Shown: positions 37,933-46,728 of the stretch, one piece after another
Layout: every line of letters begins with the position of its first letter
Numbering within the stretch: the first letter of the stretch is position 1
Source: Clostridiales bacterium
Lineage (GTDB): Bacteria; Bacillota; Clostridia; Christensenellales; Aristaeellaceae
Reading direction: 5' to 3'
Length of the DNA: 64,000 bases
Assembly (NCBI GenBank): GCA_015056125.1
Contig: SVGW01000001.1
Location: 97,351-161,350, forward strand
The notes under the pieces: generated by a model
The model's input: the letters and a program-made list of their open reading frames with translations, nothing else
What the model was told of the DNA's origin: nothing
The model's database searches: none
Position numbers and translations under genes: made by a program

Positions 37933-37988
37933 AATTCTATCAAAGCGCTCCTGTGAATAAGAGCGCAAAATAAAAAGGAGGTAACCCC

Positions 37989-39674
37989 ATGCGTAAACTG
38001 CTTGCTGCTCTGTTGGCCCTGATGATGCTGGCCGCGATGCCCATGGCCATGGCGGACGAACTGGAAATGTCCGATGTGCCCGGCATGACTGCCCCCGGCG
38101 TTTTCCCCATCGTCACTGAGCCCGTCACCCTCACCTTTGCTCTGGTTCCCCAGGGCAACGTGGAAGACTATGATACCAACTACTTCACTACGTATATTGA
38201 AGAAAAGACCGGTATCAACGTGGAATTCTTATTACTGCCCGCTCCCGATACCGCTCAGAAGTTTGACCTGATGGTGGCTGCCAATGAAAAACTGCCCGAC
38301 ATCATGATGGGCGGCATTTCCGACATCACCTACTACGGCATGAGCGGCCAGCTGGTGGCCCTGAATGATTACTTCGATAAGTATGCTTACTATTACAATG
38401 AAGTAATGGAAAAGTACGGCACCGAAGATGAAAAGGCTACCCTGAAGGCTCAGAGCTATTCCTACGATGGCAACATCTATGCTTTCAACTATGCTGTTCC
38501 CGAACTGGGCAACAACCATGAAAACATGATCTACGTCAACAAGGTGTGGCTGGAAAAGCTGAACATGAAGACCCCCACCACCCTGGATGAGCTCTACGAA
38601 GTGCTGGTGGCTTTCCGGGATAAGGATCCCAACGGCAACGGCCTGAAGGATGAAATCCCGATCATCGGCTACAACTCCTTTGACCGCCGCGGCGACGTGG
38701 TGGGCGATCTGCTTCAGTCCTTCCTGTATTATCCCGGCGGCGTGGGCGCTGATCAGGCCCGTACCATCGTGAAGGACGGCGTGGTTTCCTCTGCCGTGGT
38801 GCAGGAAGAATATCGCGAAGGCCTGCGCTTTGTGAACAAGCTCTATAAAGAAGGCCTGCTCACCGAAATCTCCCTCACCCAGAAGGATACCCAGCTCAAG
38901 GCCATCATCGACCGTCCCGCTTCCGAACCCACCATCGCCGGCGTGATCTGCACCCATTTCTTCTCCGGCGTGTGCGGCTTCACCAACTGCAACGATGAAT
39001 ACAACAAGGTCTTGGAATACGAAGTGCTGGCTCCTCTGGCCGGCCCCGAAGGCGTAGCCTATGCTCTGGAACAGGGCTCCGGCTTCAGCGAATATAAGCT
39101 GGCCATCACCAGCTCCTGCGAGCATCCCGAAGTGGCGTTCCGCGTGCTGGATGCTCTGTGCGATCCCGAAATTGGCTCCACCTATCGCTTCGGCATCAAG
39201 GGCGAGCATTGGGATTGGGCCGCTGAAGGCGCTGTGACTCAGGAAGGCCAGCCCGCTATGATCAAGTTCCTGGTGGCGGAACAGCCTTGGCACTGGGAAA
39301 CCCAGAATATCATCTGGCGTCTTACTCAGGGCTTCATGAGCTTCTCTGATATGAAGCAGCAGCGTGCCGATGAATCCAACCCCTACATCAAGTATCGTAA
39401 CGAAGAATTCTACCGTGGCGTGGCCCTGCGCCTGGGCGCCATTCCCGCGGAACGCTTCCTCAATCCCATCTGGAATGAAGAAGAATATGAAATCGCTACC
39501 GAATACGGCCCCATGATCCGCGAAACCTCCAATGAATGGCGCACCATGTTCGTCACCGGCGAAAAGGATCTGGACGCCGATTGGGACGAATATCTCACCA
39601 TCATGGAAAACCTGGGCCTCTCTGAATATCTGGAAGCTGCCCAGAGCTGCTACACCCGCATGGCTGGCAACTAA
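37989..39674 (+). CDS. extracellular solute-binding protein (LplA-type)
   Basis: A 561-residue exported binding protein of an ABC sugar importer. A signal peptide (residues 1-23, AMA then cleavage before DELEMSD) is followed by the two-lobed family 1 fold. FDLMVAANEKLPDIMMGG, DKDPNGNGLKDEIPI (the EF-hand-like calcium loop common in this subfamily) and PTTLDELYEVLVAFRD are typical. AAAAGGAGG is an excellent ribosome site. A GC-rich hairpin after the gene likely lowers permease expression relative to the binding protein. Ligand unknown, probably an oligosaccharide. Confidence 0.93.
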   Translation: MRKLLAALLALMMLAAMPMAMADELEMSDVPGMTAPGVFPIVTEPVTLTFALVPQGNVEDYDTNYFTTYIEEKTGINVEFLLLPAPDTAQKFDLMVAANEKLPDIMMGGISDITYYGMSGQLVALNDYFDKYAYYYNEVMEKYGTEDEKATLKAQSYSYDGNIYAFNYAVPELGNNHENMIYVNKVWLEKLNMKTPTTLDELYEVLVAFRDKDPNGNGLKDEIPIIGYNSFDRRGDVVGDLLQSFLYYPGGVGADQARTIVKDGVVSSAVVQEEYREGLRFVNKLYKEGLLTEISLTQKDTQLKAIIDRPASEPTIAGVICTHFFSGVCGFTNCNDEYNKVLEYEVLAPLAGPEGVAYALEQGSGFSEYKLAITSSCEHPEVAFRVLDALCDPEIGSTYRFGIKGEHWDWAAEGAVTQEGQPAMIKFLVAEQPWHWETQNIIWRLTQGFMSFSDMKQQRADESNPYIKYRNEEFYRGVALRLGAIPAERFLNPIWNEEEYEIATEYGPMIRETSNEWRTMFVTGEKDLDADWDEYLTIMENLGLSEYLEAAQSCYTRMAGN

Positions 39675-39717
39675 TTTGATTACCCAAGCAAAAAGGCCGT
39701 GATCCGGCCGCAAGGGC

Positions 39718-39748
39718 GGCGCGGGGGTTCATTCCCCCGCGCCGTTTT
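39718..39748 (+). terminator. intercistronic hairpin/partial terminator
   Basis: GGCGCGGGGG, 6-base loop, CCCCCGCGCC, GTTTT, between binding protein and permease genes; probably attenuates or protects the upstream mRNA. Confidence 0.7.
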
Positions 39749-39766
39749 CAGAAGGAGTGGATGCAT

Positions 39767-40696
39767 GTGAAAAAGCATGCCTTTGTAAAAAATTTCAAGC
39801 GCTGCTGGCAGCTGCATCTGTTCATGCTGCTGGGCGTGGCCTATATTCTCATTTTTGCCTATTATCCCATGGCGGGCGTGCAGATCGCCTTTAAGGATTA
39901 TACTCCCGCCGGCGGCATCTGGGGCAGCCCCTGGGTGGGATTGAAGCATTTTAATAAATACTTCAATTCCATGTATTTTGAGCGCACGGTGTTCAACACG
40001 CTTCGCATCTCCATCTATTCCATCGTTGTGGGCTTCCCTCTGCCCATTATTTTTGCGCTGATGCTCAATCTCATGCGCAATCAGAAACTGAAAAAATTCA
40101 TCCAGACCGTCACCTATATTCCCCACTTCATTTCTGTGGTGGTGCTGGTGGGCATGATGATGCAATTGTTTAGCCCCGTGGTGGGCCTGTATGGCAGCTT
40201 GTACCGTATCTTTACCGATGGCGTATATCCTCCGGATATCTATAGTAAGAGCCATGCCTTCATTCATATCTACGTCTGGTCCGGCGTATGGCAGGAGCTG
40301 GGCTGGGGCTCCATCATCTATCTGGCGGCCCTCTCCGGCGTTTCTCCTGAGCTCCATGAAGCGGCCATGATCGACGGCGCCAGCCGCTGGAAGCGGGTAT
40401 GGCATGTGGATCTTCCCGCCATTCTCCCCACCGTTGCCATCATGCTCATTATGCGCAGCGGCAGCGTCATGTCCGTTGGCTTTGAAAAAACCTATCTGAT
40501 GCAGAATGGCATGAACCTTTCTGTCAGCGAGGTTATCACAACATACGTATACAAGCAGGGCCTTGGCAAGGGCGTGCGCGGCTTCTCCTTTGGTTCTGCC
40601 GTAGGCCTGTTTAACTCTGTCGTAAATTTTGCTATGCTGGTGCTGGTGAATACTGTCACCAAGAAACTTAGCGATGGCAACAGTGGATTGTTCTGA
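39767..40696 (+). CDS. sugar ABC transporter permease (LplB-type)
   Basis: A 309-residue integral membrane permease with six helices and the cytoplasmic EAA loop (EAAMIDGASRWKRVWHVDLP, about residues 202-221) that contacts the ATPase. Start taken as GTG at 39767 because GAAGGAG is 9 bases upstream; the ATG 6 bases earlier would be only 3 bases from it. Forms the importer with the preceding binding protein and next permease; the ATPase is not encoded here, as usual for MsmK-type shared ATPases. Confidence 0.92.
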   Translation: MKKHAFVKNFKRCWQLHLFMLLGVAYILIFAYYPMAGVQIAFKDYTPAGGIWGSPWVGLKHFNKYFNSMYFERTVFNTLRISIYSIVVGFPLPIIFALMLNLMRNQKLKKFIQTVTYIPHFISVVVLVGMMMQLFSPVVGLYGSLYRIFTDGVYPPDIYSKSHAFIHIYVWSGVWQELGWGSIIYLAALSGVSPELHEAAMIDGASRWKRVWHVDLPAILPTVAIMLIMRSGSVMSVGFEKTYLMQNGMNLSVSEVITTYVYKQGLGKGVRGFSFGSAVGLFNSVVNFAMLVLVNTVTKKLSDGNSGLF

Positions 40697-40714
40697 GGAA
40701 GGAGGGGAAGAAAG

Positions 40715-41614
40715 ATGGCAAAAAATATCAGTCGTAATGCGATCAAGGACAGTAAGTCCGACAAAGTATTGTATTTTGTCTCCGGCACCCTCCTGCTGCT
40801 CTTTACGATTACCGTAATTTATCCTTTGATCTATATCGTATCCTGCTCATTCTCTTCTGCCCATGCAGTAAACTCTGGCCGCGTAGTGCTCCTGCCCGTG
40901 GATTTCTCCCTCACCGGCTATGAGGCTGTGTTTAATTATAAGCGGGTACTCACCGGCTATGGCAATACCATTTTCTATACTGTTTTCGGCACTGTTTTGA
41001 ATTTGATCATTACTCTCATGACCGCTTATCCCCTGGCCATGCCGGGCTTCCAGTTCAAGAAGGGCTATTCCTTCCTGTTCACCTTCACCATGTTCTTCTC
41101 CGGCGGCCTGGTGCCCGCCTATCTGCTCAATTCCAGCCTGGGCCTGGTGAACAGCCCCTGGGTGATGCTCATTCCCGGCATGCTCAGCGTGTATAACATG
41201 ATCGTGACCCGCACCTTCATTCAGAATTCCATCCCCGTGGAGCTGCTGGAAGCCTCTCAGATCGACGGCTGCTCCTGGTTCGGGTATTTCTTCAAGATCG
41301 TGCTGCCCCTGTCCAAGGCGGTGATCGCGGTAATCACCCTGTATTACGCCGTGGGCCATTGGAATGCTTACTTCAATGCCATGATCTATCTCAACGATCG
41401 CCATCTGCATCCTTTGCAGCTGGTGCTTCGGGAAATCCTGGTGGAAAACAGCATTGAAGCTCTGGACGTGGCTACGGAAGATGCCCAGGCAAGTCTGGCA
41501 GAATTGCTGAAATATGCGCTGATTATTGTGTCCACCGTGCCCATCCTGTGCGTGTACCCCTTCGTGCAGAAGTATTTCATGAAGGGCGTGATGATCGGCT
41601 CCGTGAAGGGCTGA
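40715..41614 (+). CDS. carbohydrate ABC transporter permease (YtcP/MalG-type)
   Basis: A 299-residue permease with six helices; the EAA motif reads LLEASQIDGCSWFGYFFKIV (about residues 187-206). The N-terminus (ISRNAIKDSKSDKVLYF) and C-terminal KGVMIGSVKG are typical of YtcP-like partners of LplB. GGAGGGGAA precedes the ATG. It is the last gene of the transporter operon. Confidence 0.92.
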   Translation: MAKNISRNAIKDSKSDKVLYFVSGTLLLLFTITVIYPLIYIVSCSFSSAHAVNSGRVVLLPVDFSLTGYEAVFNYKRVLTGYGNTIFYTVFGTVLNLIITLMTAYPLAMPGFQFKKGYSFLFTFTMFFSGGLVPAYLLNSSLGLVNSPWVMLIPGMLSVYNMIVTRTFIQNSIPVELLEASQIDGCSWFGYFFKIVLPLSKAVIAVITLYYAVGHWNAYFNAMIYLNDRHLHPLQLVLREILVENSIEALDVATEDAQASLAELLKYALIIVSTVPILCVYPFVQKYFMKGVMIGSVKG

Positions 41615-41663
41615 GAAAAGCGGCAAAAATAGACTGCTCCTGTGAAAACGGACAATAGACAAA

Positions 41664-41706
41664 AATGCCCCCTGTGTAGGATATTATGGACTACACAGGG
41701 GGCATT
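41664..41706. other. 16-bp perfect inverted repeat
   Basis: AATGCCCCCTGTGTAG and CTACACAGGGGGCATT around an 11-base loop, 50 bases after the permease stop. T-run only on the minus strand side, so as a terminator it is atypical; it may end the transporter transcript or mark the island edge. Confidence 0.6.
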
Positions 41707-41804
41707 GTAATGAGCAAAAGAAATATGTGAAGATGAAGGAAATGGAACCCATCATTCTCACGATGCGTGAGGAGGAAAAATTCATCATTTCTTGTAAAAG
41801 TATC

Positions 41805-41858
41805 TTGACACATGTGATAAAGTGGATTACAATACGTGTTGTATAACGTGTTATAGAA
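41805..41858 (+). promoter_or_regulatory. TetR promoter with operator-like repeats
   Basis: Consensus TTGACA (41805-41810), 17-base spacer, TACAAT (41828-41833). At the expected start site lie direct repeats ACGTGTTGTATA/ACGTGTTATAGA, the second containing the palindrome ATAACGTGTTAT; this fits an autoregulatory TetR operator. Confidence 0.65.
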
Positions 41859-41908
41859 CGAATAATCCCCCGGGAATGATTGCATTCACCATTCAGGAGG
41901 AAGCAAAA

Positions 41909-42595
41909 ATGGAAAACAAAACGATCCACCGAACATCAGAGGAAAACAAGCAGCTGGTGCTGCGTGCGGCAGCAAGGCTATTCCTGCAGAAGGGCTATAC
42001 CGCCACCACGCTGCGGCAGATCGCCACAGAAGCCGGGGTAAACATCGGCTCGGTGATGTACCTCTACGAGAGCAAGGAGAATATCCTCTGCGATCTGGTG
42101 TCCTTTGTGCTGGGTGGGCAGTTTGCAGCAACGGAAAAGCTGCTTGCAGGCAAAACGGAGGATATGCTGCTGTTCTGGGCCGCTGAGACCACGCTACAGC
42201 TGTACATCGCAGAAAGCAGCGAATACATCCGGGAACTGTACCTGGCGGCCTACTCCCATATCAAGCCTGCATCGCTGATCTACCAGTGCATCGCGGAGAA
42301 GCTGCAGGTATACTTCAAGGCATATTATCCGGAGTATGAGTTCAAGGATTTCTACGAGCTGGAGATTGCCACGGGCGGCATCATCCGTGGGTTCATGTCC
42401 GTTCCCTGCGATATGTACTTTACCATGCAGCGTAAGGTAAGGCGCTACTTGGAGACATCCTTCCTGGTGTACAAGGTGCCGGAGACAAAGATTCAGGAAG
42501 CTGTTGACTTTGTATCACTGATCGATTTTGAAGCCGCTGCCCCGCAGGTGATAGATCAGCTGTTGGCAGCACTTGACAAGCAAATGATTGGTTGA
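41909..42595 (+). CDS. TetR/AcrR family transcriptional regulator
   Basis: A 228-residue repressor: residues ~10-56 form the TetR helix-turn-helix (AAARLFLQKGYTATTLRQIA, GVNIGSVMYLYESKENIL), followed by a helical ligand domain. CAGGAGG precedes the ATG at 41909; an upstream in-frame extension covers the operator and is rejected. It is 13 bases from the MBL gene and co-transcribed with it. Codon use shifts here to GC-ending codons, unlike upstream genes. It may regulate the whole island; ligand unknown. Confidence 0.9.
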   Translation: MENKTIHRTSEENKQLVLRAAARLFLQKGYTATTLRQIATEAGVNIGSVMYLYESKENILCDLVSFVLGGQFAATEKLLAGKTEDMLLFWAAETTLQLYIAESSEYIRELYLAAYSHIKPASLIYQCIAEKLQVYFKAYYPEYEFKDFYELEIATGGIIRGFMSVPCDMYFTMQRKVRRYLETSFLVYKVPETKIQEAVDFVSLIDFEAAAPQVIDQLLAALDKQMIG

Positions 42596-42608
42596 AGGAG
42601 GATAAAAA

Positions 42609-44633
42609 ATGAAGCGTATTCTTGCCGCGCTCCTGTCTGCGATGCTGGTTTTCTCCTGTGCGTATGCGGAGGGGAACGCCCTGTCCGATGAGTTGGGGCT
42701 GACGAAGGAATCCAAGCCCGCCAGCAGCTACACGGCTGAAATCAATTCTGCCGTTTACTCTCTGCTGGACTTTGAGGATACCAGCGAATACAACAACGCC
42801 GTCCGTGGGCTGATCGATGCACCGGAGGTATTGGAGCTGACTGACGCAGATGGCAACATCATTTGGAGTCAGACAGCATACAGCTTTCTTGATGACTACG
42901 AGACTGCTCCCGACACCGTGAATCCCAGCCTGTGGGAGAATACCCGCAACAACCATGCCTACGGCCTGTTTGAGGTGTGCGAGGGCATCTATCAGGTGCG
43001 CGGCTACGATATGTCCAACCTGACGGTGGTCAAGGGCGACACCGGCTGGATCCTGTTCGACCCGCTGATGAGCGTGGAATGCGCCATGGCTGCCATGCAG
43101 CTGATCGAGAAGAATCTGGGCAGCTACCCGATCAAGGCGGTTATCATTTCCCATCCCCATGCCGACCATTTTGGCGGCATTCTGGGTGTGATGACGGCGG
43201 ACGATGCGGCAGATACTTCCCTGTCCATCGAGGAACAGCTGGCCAGCGGCAAGATCCCGATCATCGTGCCGGAGGGCTTCGCGGAGCACGCCATCGCTGA
43301 AAACGTGTACGCCGGCAAGGCCATGACCCGCCGCGCCAACTATCAGTACGGCGTGCTGCTCACTCCTGGCGTGACCGGTAAGATGGCGCAAGGCATCGGC
43401 ATGGGGCAGTCCACCGGAACGGTGTCCTACCTTGCGCCCACCTATGAGATCAAAACCACCGGCGAAACGCTGGTGATCGACGGCATCGAAATGGAATTCC
43501 AGATGACCCCTGGCACCGAAGCACCCGCTGAAATGAACACCTGGTTCCCGCAGTTCAAGGCGCTGTGGGTGGCAGAAAACTGCACCGGCACGCTGCACAA
43601 CCTCTACACCCTGCGCGGCGCTCAGGTGCGTGACGGCGCGGCGTGGGCGGGATACATCACAGAAGCCATTACCCGCTACGGCGCGGAGGTGGAGATTGCC
43701 TTCCAGTCTCACAACTGGCCGCACTGGAGCAACGAGGTGGTCAATGAGTATCTGGTCAACACCGCTGCCGTGTACAAATTCATCAACGACCAGACGCTGA
43801 CCTATATCAATCAGGGCTATACCTCCGACGAGATCTCCAACATGATCCAGCTGCCCGAGGCGCTGGCGAAGAACTGGTACACCCGGCAGTATTACGGCAC
43901 TGTGGCCCACAATTCGAAGGCCGTGTACCAGAAGTACATGGGCTGGTACGACGCCAACCCCGTGAACCTCCATCCCCTTGAACCCACCGAGAGCGCAAAG
44001 AAGTGGGTGGAGTACCTGGGCGATGTGGACGAGGCGCTGCGCATGGCCAAGGCAGACTTCAACAAGGGTGAATATCAGTGGGTGGCAGAGATCACCAACA
44101 CCATTGTCTACGCTGATCCGACCAATGAGGCCGCCCGCCTGCTGTGCGCCGACGCGCTGGAGCAGCTGGGCTATCAGGCGGAATCCGGCCCGTGGCGCAA
44201 CGCCTACCTGACCGCTGCGTTGGAGCTGCGGCACGGCAATCAGGCGCTGAACGCCGCACAAACAAAGGGCAGTGGGATCGTCCTGCAGATGACTGCGGAG
44301 ATGATGTTCGACTACATGGGCATCATCATGGATAAGGATGCGCTGGAAGAAAAAGACTTCACCATCAACGTGACGCTGACTGATGTGAACCAGCAGCATG
44401 TGCTACACGTGAAGAACGGCGTGCTGCTGGTGTATAAAGACACTCAGCGCGCAAATGCAGATGTTTTCATCACCTGCCCAAAGAATGCACTGTTCTACAT
44501 TTTGACTAACAACTCGCAGGGGCTGGCAGTCATTCCCGTGGAGGGCGAAGCGGAGCTGATCACGCTGCTGGCATCATCCATGAACCAGTTCCCTGTACAG
44601 GGGATCATGCCCTTCAACATCGTGGAACCTTAA
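42609..44633 (+). CDS. secreted alkylsulfatase-like metallo-beta-lactamase-fold protein
   Basis: A 674-residue protein with a signal peptide (residues 1-20, cleavage after AYA). The MBL domain has the zinc motif H182-P-H184-A-D186-H187 and is followed by the alkyl sulfatase dimerisation domain (about 390-520, WVEYLGDVDEALRMAKADF, EQLGYQAESGPWRNAYLTAA) and an SCP2-like C-terminal domain (about 540-674). The order matches SdsA1/BDS1/YjcS-type alkyl- or aryl-sulfatases that cleave sulfate esters. With TetR it forms a unit resembling detergent/sterol-sulfate defence or scavenging; a link to the RiPP genes is possible but unproven. Confidence 0.88.
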   Translation: MKRILAALLSAMLVFSCAYAEGNALSDELGLTKESKPASSYTAEINSAVYSLLDFEDTSEYNNAVRGLIDAPEVLELTDADGNIIWSQTAYSFLDDYETAPDTVNPSLWENTRNNHAYGLFEVCEGIYQVRGYDMSNLTVVKGDTGWILFDPLMSVECAMAAMQLIEKNLGSYPIKAVIISHPHADHFGGILGVMTADDAADTSLSIEEQLASGKIPIIVPEGFAEHAIAENVYAGKAMTRRANYQYGVLLTPGVTGKMAQGIGMGQSTGTVSYLAPTYEIKTTGETLVIDGIEMEFQMTPGTEAPAEMNTWFPQFKALWVAENCTGTLHNLYTLRGAQVRDGAAWAGYITEAITRYGAEVEIAFQSHNWPHWSNEVVNEYLVNTAAVYKFINDQTLTYINQGYTSDEISNMIQLPEALAKNWYTRQYYGTVAHNSKAVYQKYMGWYDANPVNLHPLEPTESAKKWVEYLGDVDEALRMAKADFNKGEYQWVAEITNTIVYADPTNEAARLLCADALEQLGYQAESGPWRNAYLTAALELRHGNQALNAAQTKGSGIVLQMTAEMMFDYMGIIMDKDALEEKDFTINVTLTDVNQQHVLHVKNGVLLVYKDTQRANADVFITCPKNALFYILTNNSQGLAVIPVEGEAELITLLASSMNQFPVQGIMPFNIVEP

Positions 44634-44694
44634 TAGGATCCCATCCATTCTACTGTATGGCAATCAGGAAAGGAAGGCGCAAACCGAGTCAGAG

Positions 44695-44919
44695 ATGAAC
44701 ATTCATAAGTACGAGGAAGCAGAGCTGACGGTCAACGAGCTGGAGCTGATCAATGGCGGAGAATACGGGGATCTGCTAAAACCGATATCGCTGACTTATA
44801 GGGCCATTTGCGAGTGCGGATATCAGAAGCCTATCCCAAGCGCCGGCTATGGCAAGGTTATCTGTCCGCAATGCAAGCAGCTGATCACAAATTACAGGGA
44901 AGAGCAAGGCCATCAATAA
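44695..44919 (+). CDS. double-glycine leader peptide (putative bacteriocin/RiPP precursor)
   Basis: A 74-residue peptide. Residues 11-22, LTVNELELINGG, match the double-glycine leader consensus at every key position (L-12, T-11, E-8, L-7, I-4, G-2, G-1), so cleavage after Gly22 by a C39 peptidase is predicted, releasing a 52-residue core with CEC and CPQC cysteine pairs. The core could form disulfides or bind zinc. The ribosome site (GGAAGG) is distant from ATG, making the start less certain. It lies at the 5' side of the RiPP island, and the C39 exporter at 49.9 kb is the obvious processor. Confidence 0.65.
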   Translation: MNIHKYEEAELTVNELELINGGEYGDLLKPISLTYRAICECGYQKPIPSAGYGKVICPQCKQLITNYREEQGHQ

Positions 44920-45053
44920 GCCAAGTCCCACAATAGGATTCGTAGGTAAAGAACCACGAGCAAAGGAGAAATTCTCATAACTGGCTGGAGAATAATATCC
45001 ACATATTCGACCACATCAGCAACAGCAATGAATATAAATAGGAGGAATGAACC

Positions 45054-46247
45054 ATGAAGAAAAAACTGCTTGCCCTTTTGACCGCGCTCTGCCTGCTCTT
45101 TGCCGCCGCTTGTCTGGCCGAAGATGATGTTCAGGTTGATGTAACGCTTGAAGGCTACATGGAAGCCGGCGGCCGGCTGTATGTTACCTGGACGGATGAA
45201 GCCTATGAGACCGACGGCCTCGGCCTGATCGGCACGGTGGGTCAGACCATCGGTGAAATGCTGCAGCACAACGACATTCTTTCTGTGGAGCCCATGCTGG
45301 AAGGTGACGTGTTTGAGGGCTGGATGGAGGTTGCTGAAACCGTCGTTGCCGATGAGTTCGGCTTTGAAGATGAGGTATATAGCCTGATTACGGATCGGTG
45401 CTATACCACCGAAGAACTGATGGCCCTGCCCGTTCCTGAGTACAATGTGACGTATATGGCCAAGTGGGCCGGCATTCCCGCAGAGGCATACTTTGCCCCC
45501 TATGAAGAAACCGTCGTGTTCCCCAGCATCACCCTGCTGAGCGGCGATGGAACCATTCTGATCAACGGCGAAGAGGAACAGTCCGAAATCGCCTGGCGGG
45601 TGGTGACTCCTGAGCCCGGCCAGACCTTCGGGGAAGTGCTGGAGCTGGATAAGATCGCTGCCGTCACCGCAGAAGGCAAGCTGTTTGCCGGTTGGACGGT
45701 CTATGAATATGACGTGGAAACCATGGAGGTCTCTGAAACCTGTGTGGAGGAGGAAGGTGTGCTGTGCTTCGAGCTGTTCGAAGAGTATCATATGGTGCTG
45801 CGTGAGTATACGGTCTGCCATGAGCTGATTTCCACTGAGGAACTGTCCGCAGTCGTCTGTGAGGAAACGGATCATGTTGTGGTTGCAACCTGGATGACCG
45901 CAGAAGAGTATCTGGCCTACGTGAAGGAACAGTCTGATGCGATCAAGGTTTCTCTGGAGCAGGAGCCATTGACGCAGACCGACATGAACCTGAAATCCGA
46001 AGAGCTGCGTGTTCTGTGGGATGAGGCGCTGAATCTGCTGCTGGATGAAGCGAAGAAGAGTCTGCCCGAGGCAGAACTGGAGAAGCTGACGGCCGAGCAG
46101 AGCGCATGGGAGGCGGACATGAAGATGGCTGTTGAGGCGGCCGGTAAGGAAGTTGAAGGCGGCTCTATGTATCCGCTGGTTGCAAATACCGAGGCGGCAA
46201 AGTTGGCGGAAGAGCGCGTTTACAATCTGTGCGAACTGCTGAAATGA
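45054..46247 (+). CDS. secreted/lipoprotein with repeat domains and LprI-like C-terminus
   Basis: A 397-residue exported protein, strongly acidic. The signal peptide ends LLFAAACLAEDD; Cys20 could be acylated, though -3 is Ala rather than Leu. Residues ~25-290 contain two or three InlB/flagellar-repeat-like units (GYMEAGGRLYVTW, NVTYMAKWAG, KLFAGWTVYE, VVVATWMT). The last ~90 residues (LWDEALNLLLDEAKKSLPE, LTAEQSAWEADM) resemble the LprI/DUF1311 lysozyme-inhibitor-like fold. GGAGGAATG precedes ATG. It directly precedes the precursors and is a candidate surface immunity or decoy protein; that is inference. Confidence 0.65.
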   Translation: MKKKLLALLTALCLLFAAACLAEDDVQVDVTLEGYMEAGGRLYVTWTDEAYETDGLGLIGTVGQTIGEMLQHNDILSVEPMLEGDVFEGWMEVAETVVADEFGFEDEVYSLITDRCYTTEELMALPVPEYNVTYMAKWAGIPAEAYFAPYEETVVFPSITLLSGDGTILINGEEEQSEIAWRVVTPEPGQTFGEVLELDKIAAVTAEGKLFAGWTVYEYDVETMEVSETCVEEEGVLCFELFEEYHMVLREYTVCHELISTEELSAVVCEETDHVVVATWMTAEEYLAYVKEQSDAIKVSLEQEPLTQTDMNLKSEELRVLWDEALNLLLDEAKKSLPEAELEKLTAEQSAWEADMKMAVEAAGKEVEGGSMYPLVANTEAAKLAEERVYNLCELLK

Positions 46248-46287
46248 TCGGCAGTTGCAAAATGATCGCTTGAAAGGATGCATTACT

Positions 46288-46668
46288 ATGACTGAAAACT
46301 TGAAGAAATTCCTGGAGGCCATTTCTAAGAACGACGAGCTGGCGGCGAAGGTCAGCAATATGACCAAGGATGAACTGATCGCCCTTGCCGAGGAACTGGG
46401 CATTGACCTGGCCGAGGATGACTTTGCCCAGAAGAGCGAGTTGGACGATGACGAGCTGGACGTCGTGGCTGGCGGTGGCGTGTGCGCATGCCCCTTTGTC
46501 GGCGGCGGTGTCGGAAATACAAACGCAGAAAAGTCATGCTTTTGCACTGCGGGCGGCGGCGGTGAAATATCCGATCTCGCGGGCGGCGGATGCCGCTGTG
46601 TCTGTGTGCTCGGCGGTGGCGGCAAAGCTGTTGACTCGGTTCCGTACCCTGAAGGCTACAACGAGTAA
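46288..46668 (+). CDS. Nif11-leader RiPP precursor A1, CxC type
   Basis: A 126-residue precursor. Residues 1-63 are a Nif11-like leader (MTENLKKFLEAISKNDELAA, ALAEELGIDL) ending ELDVVAGG; cleavage after Gly63 leaves a 63-residue core. The core has three Cys/Gly units: CACPFVGGG, CFCTAGGGG and CRCVCVLGGGG, seven Cys in all. Start at 46288 is supported by GAAAGGATG. The leader is nearly identical to A2. A stem-loop separates A1 and A2. Expected modification is by the SPASM radical SAM enzyme at 47.1 kb, then C39 cleavage and export. Confidence 0.85.
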   Translation: MTENLKKFLEAISKNDELAAKVSNMTKDELIALAEELGIDLAEDDFAQKSELDDDELDVVAGGGVCACPFVGGGVGNTNAEKSCFCTAGGGGEISDLAGGGCRCVCVLGGGGKAVDSVPYPEGYNE

Positions 46669-46675
46669 CATCATT

Positions 46676-46707
46676 ACAGGCAGTGAGATATAAATATCAC
46701 TGCCTGT
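46676..46707 (+). other. stem-loop between precursors A1 and A2
   Basis: ACAGGCAGTGA and TCACTGCCTGT, 11 perfect pairs, 10-base AT-rich loop, no T-run. Likely an mRNA processing/stability element setting precursor dosage. Confidence 0.6.
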
Positions 46708-46728
46708 GCAGAAGAAAGGTTCGTTTGT

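Noticed and set aside
42420..44399. 659-residue open frame antisense to the MBL gene
   Set aside because: It mirrors the real gene's codon bias; no ribosome site, no recognisable domain, and the sense strand encodes a clear alkylsulfatase-like protein.
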